Source of the DNA: Paralichthys olivaceus
Taxonomy: Eukaryota; Chordata; Actinopteri; Pleuronectiformes; Paralichthyidae
Direction: 5' to 3'
Assembly (NCBI RefSeq): GCF_024713975.1
Contig: NC_091108.1
Coordinates: forward strand, 2,526,001-2,590,000
DNA: 64,000 bases
Under the pieces are notes generated by a model that saw only the letters and a program-made list of their open reading frames with translations, was not told where the DNA came from and did not search any database. This document shows positions 23,770 to 35,600 of this stretch, piece by piece. The stretch's first letter is position 1. The number at the start of each line of letters is the position of its first letter. The translations under genes and the position numbers were made by a program.

Positions 23770-24018
23770 AGGAAGTCCTAAAGTTTAAGTTCATATAGAT
23801 AGACAACCAGAGGATAAGCCACGCCCACACCCTCACACTTTACTTCCACTTCCCTAAAACACAAGAAGTCAAAGAACGTTGACATAAACTAGAAGTTTGT
23901 TCTCAGTTTAACTTTAACTACACTGAGACATGTGGATTACCCAGAGACGACCTGCTGCTGCTGCTGAGTGAGGTCTACAAAACTTCTTACCACGTCCTCA
24001 CACGACACATTTGACAGG
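23770..24018 (+). promoter_or_regulatory. promoter and 5' UTR of copy C
   Basis: The duplicated promoter block directly follows the copy B 3' flank. The TATA-like element reads CATATAGATA (23792-23801) where A and B have CATATAAATA. The GCCACGCCCACACC and ACTTCCACTTCCC blocks are kept. Confidence 0.5.
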
Positions 24019-26734
24019 ATGCGTCCCATCGTTCTTCTCTTTGCTTTTTCTCTGCTGAGCTCATATGATGCTGAAGGTACACACTCAATTCTATCACCTT
24101 CATTCTGCTAATATTGTTTTATGTGACTGTCTCAGCAAAGTACGTTGTGTTGATTTTTGTTGTCGTTGCTGTTAATAATGTCATTATTCTAAAACATATT
24201 TAAAGGAAGAACAGTTCTATGCTTGAATTCAATTTAAAAAATTTATTGAGTGATAACAGACCTGGAGAAACTTTTTAAAAGCTTTTAAATCCAACAGAAT
24301 CATTATTAATGTGATGACCTGTGGCAGTGACTCAGAGAACAGAGAACAACAGAGAACAAATGAATTAAAGACAAAGCTCGATATTACAACAGGCTCAGTG
24401 ACAGAAGGTTTCCTGTATCATGTCAGTGTCTCTCTGTCTATTTATGACAGAACTACATTGCACGTCCACTTTAAATGTTCAGTTTAAGAAATGAGCTGCT
24501 GCAATGAACAAGTTTGAGTTTTTCTTCCTACTACAAACAAACATTGACAACAGTCGAGATAACTTGACTGTTGTAGTCACTTCCTCTTCCTCTTCCTCAC
24601 TCGCCCTCTTCATGTGAGCTTCAGAAACTGTCGTGTGATCGACTCGTTATTCATCTTTTCACCGAGGCTTGAGTATGAATTCAAAGTTCTAACTGTGTTG
24701 AAGTGTAATGTTCACATCACTACCCACATTCATCAGGTTGACAGGTTCTATTGAAGGCAAGTGGTCAACAACTACCTAAAAAAAAGAACTGAAGCTCTTT
24801 TCTCCCTGAATCACATTTTAATTGTTCAGACAAAACTAGAAGTGATATGTTCCAACACATCAGGAACAATATATAAAATTATTAATCTGCATGAACATGT
24901 AGAAATAAGATAAAAGAGAAAACATATACAAATCAAATAGATTTGTAGACAACCAGGAAAACCTCAATGAAATCTCTAGAATGTCCACCAAGGTCCAAAA
25001 GTCTCTTAAATTGAGTTGAGCTTCACCAAAGTACTCAAAAATATCCGCCCCCTAAATATGCCTGATTTCATTCCCTGGGAAATCATGGAGAATATTAAAA
25101 ACTGCTCGTCTCACAATGTTAAAGAAAGTAAAAAATAAATCCTGACTCCATGTCCCATCTTTCCACCAAGCTTTGTTGGTGTCCAGTTTTGAAGTAATCC
25201 TGCCGATCATTGAACCAACGATGAGCAGAAACAAGACGGCGTAACAATGGACAGAAACTACAGTGTCTTTACTTCCTAATAAAATGATGCTGTGTTGTTT
25301 CTACAGGCTCCGACATCGTGACTCCTGTATTTGTGCAGACGGGGAAGGATCTGCTTCTAGACGTCATGGCTCCTGTTCACAGATTTGATAGAGATGTATT
25401 TCAATGGAGATATAATGAAAAAGAAAACATAATTAGATTGTTTTCTGATAACACAACAATTATACCTGACCCCTATCAGGGCAGGGTCGAGATTTTTCAA
25501 AATTACTCTTTGCTCTTGAAGAACGTAAAACAAGCCGACAGTGGACATTACAGGGCAGGTGTTCAAGGGAATAAGGACGTATCTGTAGGTAAATACAGCG
25601 TCACAGTTCAAGGTAGGTTTCTTCAGATTTCAAATATCGACACAGTAGTCGCCCAACTTCTAAACCCCTTGATGCCCGTGTCCCTGCCCCTCAGATCCAG
25701 TGTCTCCGGTTCACGGGAACGTGTCTGTGTCCTCGAGCTCCGACTCCTGTAACCTCACAGTGACCTGCAGCACACAGGACTCCCATCACATCAACAGCAC
25801 TTTTAGATGTGACAACAAAACCTGCAGCCAGGACGAGGGAGGAGACAGGTCCAAGGTCACGACCTCGGGCGCCTCCCTCCGTGTCTACCTGTCCAATGGC
25901 TCCTCAGTTATCTGTAACCATAGTAACCAGGTCAGCTCGGCCGAGGACATAATAAAGATTGAGCGCTATTGTTTCTCAGATTCTGGTAAGTGACCGACAA
26001 CACAAGCGGCTGATAACTTTGTTTTCTAGACGGTTTTCCTGTTTCTTCCAACTTAAGTTAATTTTGAAATATTGAATCTGTCCCAACATTTGAAAACGTT
26101 CCCTGAATATTTGACTGCATTGCCTCTAGACACAGACTTTCTGACATCACCTTCAATGGGTTCAAAAAGCTGCTGCTTGGATTCTAACTGGTTCAAGACA
26201 ACACATGACTCAGATTCTGGCCTTGCTGCATTTGACTGCATTGAATTGAGAGCATGTCACTTTTTAAATATATTTATTTTTTGTGTTGAAGTGAATAAGT
26301 TGAGAAAATAACTGAAGCTTGTTTGCATTTGGCTGTGGGGGGGATGTCTAATCTGTTTTTCTGTGTTTTCATTGCAGTCACTAAACCACCAGGACCTGTT
26401 GTTATTGATGACACCATCACTGTTGCTCTCACTGTTGCGGTGGTTGTGGTGATAGTTGCCATAGCAACAGTTGTTCAACATGGAAAAAAAGGAAAACGTA
26501 CGTCAGAGTAAAAATTAAATTCTTCAAATCCAAGTAAATAAGAATTCAGCATTTTCACTGTGTGCTTCACTTTATTCACTTCAAGCTTCAGCTCCTTGTC
26601 AACCCTCCATCTACAGCTTGGCAGAGTACGGAAACATGACTCTGCCTGAGAACCAGATCCAGGAGCATCTGGAACAGCTCCGCCCACGTTACAACCGAGA
26701 ATACATTTCTTATCTAATCGTCAAAGACACCTGA
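24019..26734 (+). CDS. SLAM/CD2-family receptor, copy C, ITSM exon deleted
   Basis: Exons 24019-24076, 25307-25612, 25695-25985 and 26378-26497 match copies A and B and keep frame. The IgV-like domain begins GSDIVTPV; the last C2 cysteine (SDC) is serine. The ITSM exon and the 5' part of exon 6 are deleted. Two endings are possible. Read-through of the exon 4 donor gives RTSE and a stop at 26509-26511 (262 aa). Alternatively, AG at 26590-26591 (or 26584-26585) creates an intron of about 94 nt, and the remaining exon 6 codons run in the original frame to TGA at 26732-26734 (305 aa). That tail has SIYSLA in place of SIYSLV and ends EYISYLIVKDT. The gene could encode a short-tailed receptor or be a decaying copy. 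Confidence 0.6.
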
Positions 26735-27117
26735 TGAATGTTTGACATTGTGGATGAATGTTATGGTAAATATAGTATTTCTCTTACAGATGTGTTCTAA
26801 TTCTTTCTGGTTCATTTATGTGTTGCAGCTTTTCAATATGGGAAATGACTGAATACATTTTTTTCCCCCCAATTTAAATGATGTTTATAAAGATTTTAAC
26901 TGTTGATTGAAAAATATTAAAGATTCCACAGAGACTTTACTTTTTTTTAAACATTTTGGAATCAAACTTTTGTTCCTTTTAGATGAAAAATTGCTCCTTT
27001 CAATTAATCTCATTATGACTTGTGTAATTAGATTTTTTATTTTTATACAGAGAGGTTTTTATATTATTTGATTGTGCATTGTTTGTTAGTTTGATCAAAT
27101 TTCACTGTAAAAAAAAC

Positions 27118-27123
27118 AATAAA
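27118..27123 (+). terminator. poly(A) signal of copy C
   Basis: AATAAA within ACAATAAAAACCTAAA, as in copies A and B. Confidence 0.6.
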
Positions 27124-27149
27124 AACCTAAAATGAATTTTTGCTGTGAC

Positions 27150-27590
27150 AGTTTCAATTCACAAAATAAAATAAAAAAAGGAAAGTGCTGTAGTTTTGAT
27201 CAGTGTCCAGTATTGGTGCTCGTACGATAAAGTTCTTACTTCACCCAAATATTAGTAATTATACATGTTTTAGTTAAATTAACATCATCATCACGAAGTT
27301 AACAAAACATACACATTGATTTCTTTTTTAAAAATACAAATATGAAGACAAAGAATGTTTAAAAGCCAAAAAATACATTTCAACACATCATCTCCATCCG
27401 TCCATATCATATCCCCTGCACTTTTGCATCGGACAGTGGGACACGTCTCCCTTTAACGATCCCACCATGAATCATTTCACAGTGAGAAGTGAGCCAGAAG
27501 AATCTAATCCTCATTATCTTTCCCAACCGGCAGGACTCGAACCCACGGAGCCGCAGAACAAACCTTCCTCTGCTTCACCGCAGGTAGAAA
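27150..27590 (+). repeat. 3' flank shared with copy A (17,070-17,490)
   Basis: Phrases such as AAGTTCTTACTTCACCCAA and CATATCATATCCCCTGCAC occur in both places, which marks the right edge of the duplicated unit. Copy B lacks most of this flank because copy C starts right after it. Confidence 0.8.
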
Positions 27591-27599
27591 TGGCGGCAT

Positions 27600-30540
27600 G
27601 TCTTCCAGCAGAATAGCCAGTGTTTGTGTTTCTCTCGCCAAATGCTTTTCTCATTCTCATCTCAGTCAGTCTGCCGTCGTTTCTTACTCACAGATCCTGC
27701 TCGAGTGTAGGGAAGTGCTTTTCATAACCCAATTGCCGCCTGCTTGTTTAAGTAGCAGCAGTGATTGAGGCCGGACGTCTGCTCTGCCAAAGTCTGGACC
27801 TGAACCAGAGCTGCTCAGAGACATGCGGGTCATTTTAAAGCCTCATCAGATTCATCTCTGCGTCGTCAAAGTCCCTGTTGAAGACGAGGCTTTAGCAGCA
27901 TTAACACAGAGGAAGACTAATCTGCCAACAGTTCTTACTGATATACGCCCGGGATTTCCAGACAACGACTCAAATAATCCATCTTCAAACAGATAAAAGA
28001 TGCAAAATGGATCCTGGTCTGAATACATCTGCATTATAAATTGTTGCTGAATCACTATTGTTATCCACTTAATTTATTCCTGTCAGTAACTGAAGATTTG
28101 CTTAATATCTCTGGAGTTTAGTTGCATCTGGCAAACCCTTCCTGCAGCACAGCGGTGCAGACGTTGGCACCGTCGCCTCACAGAGCGAAGAAGGTTCCAG
28201 GTTTGGATCCGGCTCGGAGTTTGCATGTTCTCCCCAGGTCGTGTTGACGTTCTCCAGGTCCTCCAGCTTCGTCCTACAAGTCCAAAGACATGCACACCCA
28301 ATGTCTGCTGGGTTTGCTTTCATTGACACAGTTACAGCTGTAACTTAACCTGCGTCCAGCAAATTAAAAAGAAAAATCAGGTCGTTTATCGGCCGGCAGT
28401 GTGATTTATGAGGCTTTCTGGATTCACGCAGAAAGGTCAGTGTTAATTGGACTTGTTTAAGGAGCTGAGGCATTTCAAAGTTTGAGTTTGACCTTTATCT
28501 ATAGCGCCCCAGTGTTGTTTCATCGAAATCAGTCCAGTGACTTCACAGAGCAGCTTCGACTCTTTTACACTCATCTTTAATTTCGGTTGAGGAAAATAAA
28601 GATTATTTTTGTGGAGGATTTAGAAGCCGTGTTAGTTTAAAAATGGCTTCATGGTTGTTTATCCACTGGACGCTCCATGACGAGACAATCTCTAATTACA
28701 TTATGAATGCAGGTGATAGCATAACCAGGTATATAAAAGTTTAATAAGGTCAGTGGAGTGAAATGAAATTGCCTGAGTTTTATCTCATTGCTCTTTGCAG
28801 GCACCGCGCAGCTTCTCGCACTCACGTTAATAATTCAGAGCAAGGTGAGAAAGCTGAGGATTTAGTGCTTAATGAGTAAAAACAGGACGTGACACAGCGT
28901 GACTGCAGAGATAGAATCACATCAGGTCTGGACGACCAACAAAATCATCCCTCCAACAGCCCCTTGTCCCGGCCACTGTCATGGTACAATATTTAATTTA
29001 TTTTTCTAAATGATTCAACTCATTTAACTTATTTTTCCAATTTTATAAAGATTCCTCCTTTCAATTTATTTGATCTCATTAAATATCTTTACCTGTTTGT
29101 TCTTTTTTCTCTCTTTTTTATTTTACTTTGTTCGAACTGTGCTTTCTGATTTTAAATATATCTCTTTTAATTTTCTTCTTTCTCATAGTCACGTTTGATC
29201 TGTTACGTGAATGAACGGATGATAAATAATTTGTTCACATGTCACAGTTTGCCCTCGTTCTATTGATTATTTTGTTCAATTGAGGATTTTAAACTTTTAC
29301 TGTTGAATTTTGTCATCAGACTTGATTTGAACAGTTTTTCCCTCAATGTTAAAAATCTACTTTCTGAGTTTCTCACTTTCTGTTTTAGGGGGAAACCTCA
29401 TGAATATTTTGCTATTGAGTTGAAATTTAAAAGTTCAAGATACAAGAAATAAAAGAGATTGATTGTTGACGTGAAATATGATGACAGTAAAATATTCTGG
29501 CACCAAAAACCCACAGGAGTCAAACTCTTAATTATCTCAGAGAAGGAGGTTATGTTTTCATCTGTGTTTAAGAAAGATTACTCAAAAACTACTTGAGAAC
29601 TTATCACAGAACCTGGTGGAAAGATGCGACATGAAGAACCCATTCAGTTCTGGTGTGGATCTGGTTTAATTGCTTGATTTAACATTGGGTCACAGGATGT
29701 TTTTCCACTTTTCTGTGACTTCTCAGAGAATAATTGATTAAATATAATTTTTAAAAAAACACACTCAGGGGCTTGATATCTGTGTGAAACTTGGTGCAGC
29801 TTGATAGAACGTAAGGAACCGTTGGGCCTCGGCGGAGGTTTGCTCTCAGCTGACTCTAGTTTGTAATCTGGTCATATCCACAGCGTCTGTCTCCTTTTGT
29901 CCGTCCCTGACCCAACAGGCCACATCAGTGCAGTTACACCAAGGACATCCATTATGAGTCACATTATCCTCTGCTTCTGTAATAGATAATTGCCATCGCC
30001 CTAATTTACTCCCACTCATCGCTCAATACTGCCCCCCCCCCCACCACCACCACCACAAGATGGCGGCAGCGTCGAGCAGGACGGAGATAACAAAACCCCA
30101 CAAGCAGCCTGACAACTTCTCTGCCTCGCCAGCCGGTGACATCATCTGCGGAGGGACAGAGGGTGTGCGAAGGACAAATGTCTTGAAATGGATTACATCA
30201 TTCTCCACTAATATGATAATATATCTGGGCCGATGAGTGCGGAGCCGAGCACGAGAGAGGGGCCGTAATCCATGTGACGGCCACTTCAGATGGGAAAGAG
30301 GGGGATAAGATGGAAGTGGTGGTGGTGGGGGGGTTCCACTGGAGCACTGAAGGTTATTCCAGACATTATTCCTCCATGAGAGCAGCAGGAGACGATAATC
30401 ACTGTGAAGACGATTGGCTCCAACACTCTCTGTCTTCTGTCCTTGTCTTTCTTCATTCCTTTTTTTCATCCTCTGCCATTTGTGGTAATTCTTTCTTGTT
30501 TTTTTAAAAAATTTTCTGTACCCTCCATCCCTTCCTCCCG
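27600..30540. other. intergenic DNA between receptor array and polypurine tract
   Basis: No protein-like frame. A dispersed vertebrate repeat lies at 28149-28295. Poly(C) with CCA triplets lies near 30030-30056. The rest is AT-rich and unremarkable. Confidence 0.55.
28149..28295 (+). repeat. old interspersed repeat with GTTTGCATGTTCTCCCC core
   Basis: CACCGTCGCCTCACAG, GAGTTTGCATGTTCTCCCC and GTCCAAAGACATGCA in this order are typical of a very common fish interspersed repeat. The exact class was not determined. A related fragment lies at 42120-42262. Confidence 0.7.
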
Positions 30541-32608
30541 GCCATTCAGGAGAGGAGGACCGAGGAGGGAAATGAGACAAAGAAGTGGAGAGACAAAGCA
30601 GAAGGGGAGAGACGGATTGAGAAGTATTCAAGGAAAGAAAGAGAGATACATGAAAAGAGAGAGGGGGAAGAAGGTTGGAGAGGTGCGAGCATCATGGAGA
30701 AGAGGAGAGAAGGAGGAAGAGGGGAAATTAAAGAGATGAGGAGAGTTGAAGAGCTGCTGCATTTAACTGGAAGAAGGACGGATGAGAAAAGAGAGGTGGG
30801 AAGGAAGCGACAGGAGGAGAAACAAGAGGAGAGATGTGGTAGTAGGAGAGATGACAGGAGGGGAAAGAGAGAAAGGAGATGAAAAAAGAGGAGCAGAGGA
30901 GAGAAGGCAGGCAAGGGAGGAAGATATAAGAGGAGAAATGAGAAGAGATAAGGGGAATGAAATAAGAAAAGAGAAATGGGGAGAGGACAAGACTATAACT
31001 TACTTTAATCTTTATGACGTGAAGAGGACGTTAAAGGAGGAGTAAGGAGGGAGAAGAAGGAGAGGCGGAGTGAAATGAGGAGAAAAGGTGAAGGAGAGAC
31101 GGAGAGAAGAGGAGGGAAGAGAGGAGGCAAAAGAGGAGAACAAGTGAGAAATAGAAGAGGAGAAGGGATGAGAGAGAGAAAGGGGGAGATCAGAGAGGTA
31201 AAGTGAAAGAAAGAGAAGAGGAAAGAGATGAGGAGAAGGACAAAGAGATGTAAAAGAAGATGAATCAAAATAAGAGGGCAAGATAGAGGGATGGGGTGAG
31301 GCAAAAACTGAAAACAGAGGGGGGAGTAGGAGAAAGTGACAGTAAGAGTTAAGAGACGTGAGAGGAAAAGAAGAAGGAGGAGAGGAGGAAATCGTTGAGA
31401 TGTAATAACGAATGAAAAGGATGACGGAGGGAAGTGCGTGAGAGAGGAGAAGACGTCAGAGAGATGTGAGGGGGACTGATGAAAGGTTTGGAGGAAAGAG
31501 CAAAAAGGGAGAGAAGACGAGCGGAGAACCAAGAACAAGGGAAAGAATAGATGAAAAGAGAGAAGATGATGTACAAGGAGAGGGTTGTCGAGAGACAGAC
31601 CGAGTGAGAGAGAGGAGGTGAAATAATGAATGAGAGGAACGGGGGAAAGGCCTTAAACAAGAGAAAGAGGACGGGAGGATGAAGTGAGAGAGAAAACAAC
31701 GACTGATTGGGAGGAAAGAAGAGACTGCAGAGAAAAGGAAGGATGAGATGATGGAAGGACATGGTGGAAGATGAGGGTAAAAAGGAAGGAGAAGTGAGAG
31801 AAAAGGTGGACAAGGAGAAAAGAGGAGAGGACAGGAAAACATGAGAGGGAGGAGAATGATTTAGAGAGAAATTCAAAAAGATGGGAAGGAAAAGAAGAGA
31901 GAGGAGATGGGATGAGGTGAGAGACAATGAAATAAGAGAAGAGAAGATGAGATGAGAGAAGATGAGAGAAGATAAGATGAGTGAAGAGAAGATGAGATGA
32001 GAGAAGAGAAGATGAGATGAGAGAAGAGAAGATGAGAAAAGAGAAGAGAAGATGAGATGAGAGAAGAGAAGATGAGATGAGAGAAGATGAGATGAGTGAA
32101 GATGAGAAAAGATGAGAAAAGAGAAGAGAAGATGAGATGAGAGAAGAGAAGATGAGATGAGAGAAGATGAGATGAGTGAAGATGAGAAAAGATGAGAAAA
32201 GAGAAGAGAAGATGAGAAAAGATGAGATGAGAGAAGATGAGAGAAGAGAAGATGAGAAAAGAGAAGAGAAGATGAGATGAGAGAAGATGAGAAAAGATGA
32301 GATGAGAGAAGATGAGATAAGAGAAGATGAGATGAGAGAAGAGAAGATGAGAAAAGAGAAGAGAAGATGAGATGAGAGAAGAGAAGATGAGATGAGAGAA
32401 GATGAGATGAGTGAAGATGAGAAAAGATGAGAAAAGAGAAGAGAAGATGAGAAAAGATGAGATGAGAGAAGATGAGAGAAGAGAAGATGAGAGAAGATGA
32501 GATGAGAGAAGAGAAGATGAGATGAGAGAAGATGAGATGAGAGAAGAGAAGATGAGAGAAGATGAGATGAGAGAAGAGAAGATGAGATGAGAGAAGATGA
32601 GAGAAGTT
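30541..32608. repeat. 2-kb polypurine tract with satellite-like core
   Basis: The + strand is almost all A and G. From 31,926 to 32,607 it becomes a tandem array built from GATGAGA, GAGAAGAGAA and GATGAGTGAA words. Long minus-strand frames rich in S, H, L and F are products of this composition. Confidence 0.95.
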
Positions 32609-35600
32609 ACATTCATTCATATTCTGACCTGAATCAACGTGTGAGATAAACGAACTCAAAGTCTCGTCCTGAAACATCGTTTATAAAAATACTTCACACA
32701 ATCAAAGCAAAGAAAATAAATAAAATATCACTCCGCTGTTTTTATGAAAGCCATGTTTTTATTTTCTGTGATACGGTGGAAAAATAATCACGTACAATTT
32801 GAAAGGAAAAAAAAAAAAAAGCAGAGAAACATGAAAATAAAACAAAAAAAACTTCAATAATATTGTTTGTTTTGTAGTTTTTTTTTTTTTTCCAGGAATA
32901 AACAAGTGCGCAAACTAAGTATGATAATAATACACATGTGAACAATATATAGGGATATTTCAAAAAAGAACCGGAGCGCGGAGAAAAGCCCGAAAACAAA
33001 ACGCTTATTTGAACGAACACAAACCGTCCCGCTCTTTCATGCACACGTCCTCTTCTCACGGTCTTTAAGTGCAACATGAATCCTCCTCACTGATCATTGT
33101 CTCGATGCTGAGCAGAACGTGGAGTTCACTCCAGCAGCTGCTTCAGTGAGCGGACATGTCCCAGCAGCTGGACGAGGGACGAGCGGACCGCTTCAGCTCC
33201 TTCCTCCTGTCCTAAGGCCACAAGATGTCTCCTTCACTCTGATCAGCTGCGTTCCACCAGGGTTTGACCGATGCCCGACTGCTGATAGTCATGTTTCGGG
33301 GATTTAGTGAAGATTTGATATCTGTTATGTTGCATGTTGATAAAATAACCGTTTTCTACTGTGGCACATTTAAATGAACGTAATAATGTAAATCCTTTCT
33401 GAGTCTGACGCTGTGACGATTTTCATTTTGTGCAAACCATCAGTTCTTTGTGTTTCCTTGGGGACTAATATGTGAAATAAGATCAACATGGACAATTACA
33501 GATTGTTAAATAAATGAAGAATATGTTTGATATCTTTAAGGTCATTATAACTATGACATGTTCAATAACAGGACGGAGGCCTGTGGATTAGTAATATCTC
33601 TAAAGTGATGACTGAACTATTAAATGAACGAACATAAACCCGTAAAGGAAATGTGGTGTCGCTGTTTCAGAATATTTATCTGCCACAGTGGTCAGGAGGA
33701 TCCTCCATCATACCAGCGGGCGACTGGTTGATCGATTGGATTTTGGCCGGATCAGTCAAACCCCAGTTTCTACACACCAGTGGTCCCAACATATTAATAA
33801 TGGTATGAAACACACCGGGGTTACATGCTGCCAACACATGTACAACAACACACATGCATGTTCACGGATGAATGCATACACAGCATGTGAGGAAACACAA
33901 ACGACGCACACACGCACACGCACGCACACACACACACACTCTCAATAAACACATATGGCTGCTGCATTTGTTTGTTTGCTCAGTACATTTTCTTTTGCTT
34001 TGCACAGTCTTTTGGCACCGAAAAACTCCAAAAGGTAAAAATTGACGCCGAGCCACACGAGTCACTCTTGGCCGGGGGGACGGCACAGCGCGGCACAGCG
34101 CGGCACAGCATGTATCAGAGCAGTTAGCTGTGGGTCTGGCCTGGTTCGACTCTGGGTTGGCCTAGTTGAGACAGGATATGAGCTATTTTGTTGTGGCCTG
34201 GTTGAGAAGTCATCTCGGCCACAGATGCACACTTCCACGCTCTCTCTCTCTCTCTCTCTTTCGCTTTTTTCCGCTCCCCCCATTCGATGCTTGCAAGATC
34301 AAATAAAATACTGTGTATAAAAGTTTAACACCCCACGGTCATCTCCTCCACTGGTGATGAAACACCACGAAGTGATACCGAGAAAATACGTTTTCAAATA
34401 CAGATTTCCATAGAAAGAGAGGAGATCGTGAAATAATGAATACGGAGGATGGATGTTATGAGTTCGTGAGACTATATAAACTCTATATGCCCCCCCCCCC
34501 TCCAAAAAAACAAAAAAACATACACACGTTTATACAAGCTGGATTGCTCTTAGAGAAGATTTGGAAGGAAAGCAGCCGGAGACGGTTTGCTGTGATTCTT
34601 TTCAGAGGGTTAACCTCTAAATTTGGAAGCAGGTAGGTGGCGATTAACGCGACGCAGGAGAGAGCAGAGAGAGGTACATGTGAGGAAGAGGAGGAAACAA
34701 CACGTCTACAGTCCCGTCCAAACCACAGAACCAAATCAAAACATCCATTTAGCACTTTTGGCATCCACGGTGCATTTCGTAGATTCATATTTCCGCATCG
34801 ACCATGAAGAGTTAAAAGGTAATGACGAGGAACCTGCTCGACCCGGTCGTGTATCTGCAGGCCTCGGTGTCTCCTCGGTGTCAAACTCTTTTTCCACACA
34901 AGGTCATAACGACATTGCGAGTCGGATGCAAAATAGGCTACGGCACCGCTACAACTCTGTAAAAAGGTTGTAAAGAGGTAATAGTATGCAGTACCAAGGC
35001 TGTGATAACCATATAAATTTAAAAGGGTGCTCCATCTGCCATTCTTCTCTCCATAACTGCAGTCGTGGTTTTATATCGTGACCTTGAAGCTACAAGGTTG
35101 TATCTGATATTCTAATCAGAGATGATGCGGCGGTGGTTTCCTTTCTCAGAGTGTTTATTCAAAATAGGGGCAATAAATATGAATTTTACTGCCCTTTTGC
35201 AGACAATTACCATAATATACTGTATCTGTGAAGGTTTGATAGGGCGGCTTCTAAGTATTAAGACTCAATGATTCGCTGATGGAGGTGCAGAGATTTCTGG
35301 CTTCACCTTTGTGGCCTCTGATCTTTTTTGTAAAGCGCCATCCATCATTTTTTAAATGCTCAAAAAAACCCGGCGCAGATACATGTGGGTGAGTCTGTGT
35401 GGGATTCACTCCTCCTCTTTGTCTTTGGGATAAAGCGGACGTGCCCTCAGGAGAAGGGTGAAATGCCAAAAGAAGTTTAAGTGAAAGATGTTGTATTTAA
35501 TCTCAGTAACAGAGCTCAGCATCACTTCAACATCCTGTGGTGCCAACTGTTTACCTCTGATCTTGCTTTGAAACCAGTTGCTGCCTTGAATGAGTGTTTT

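Noticed and set aside
31349..32677. 442-codon minus-strand open frame
   Set aside because: It is the translation of the GATGAGA-type purine array (SHLLFSHLIF repeats), with no domain and a composition set by the repeat.
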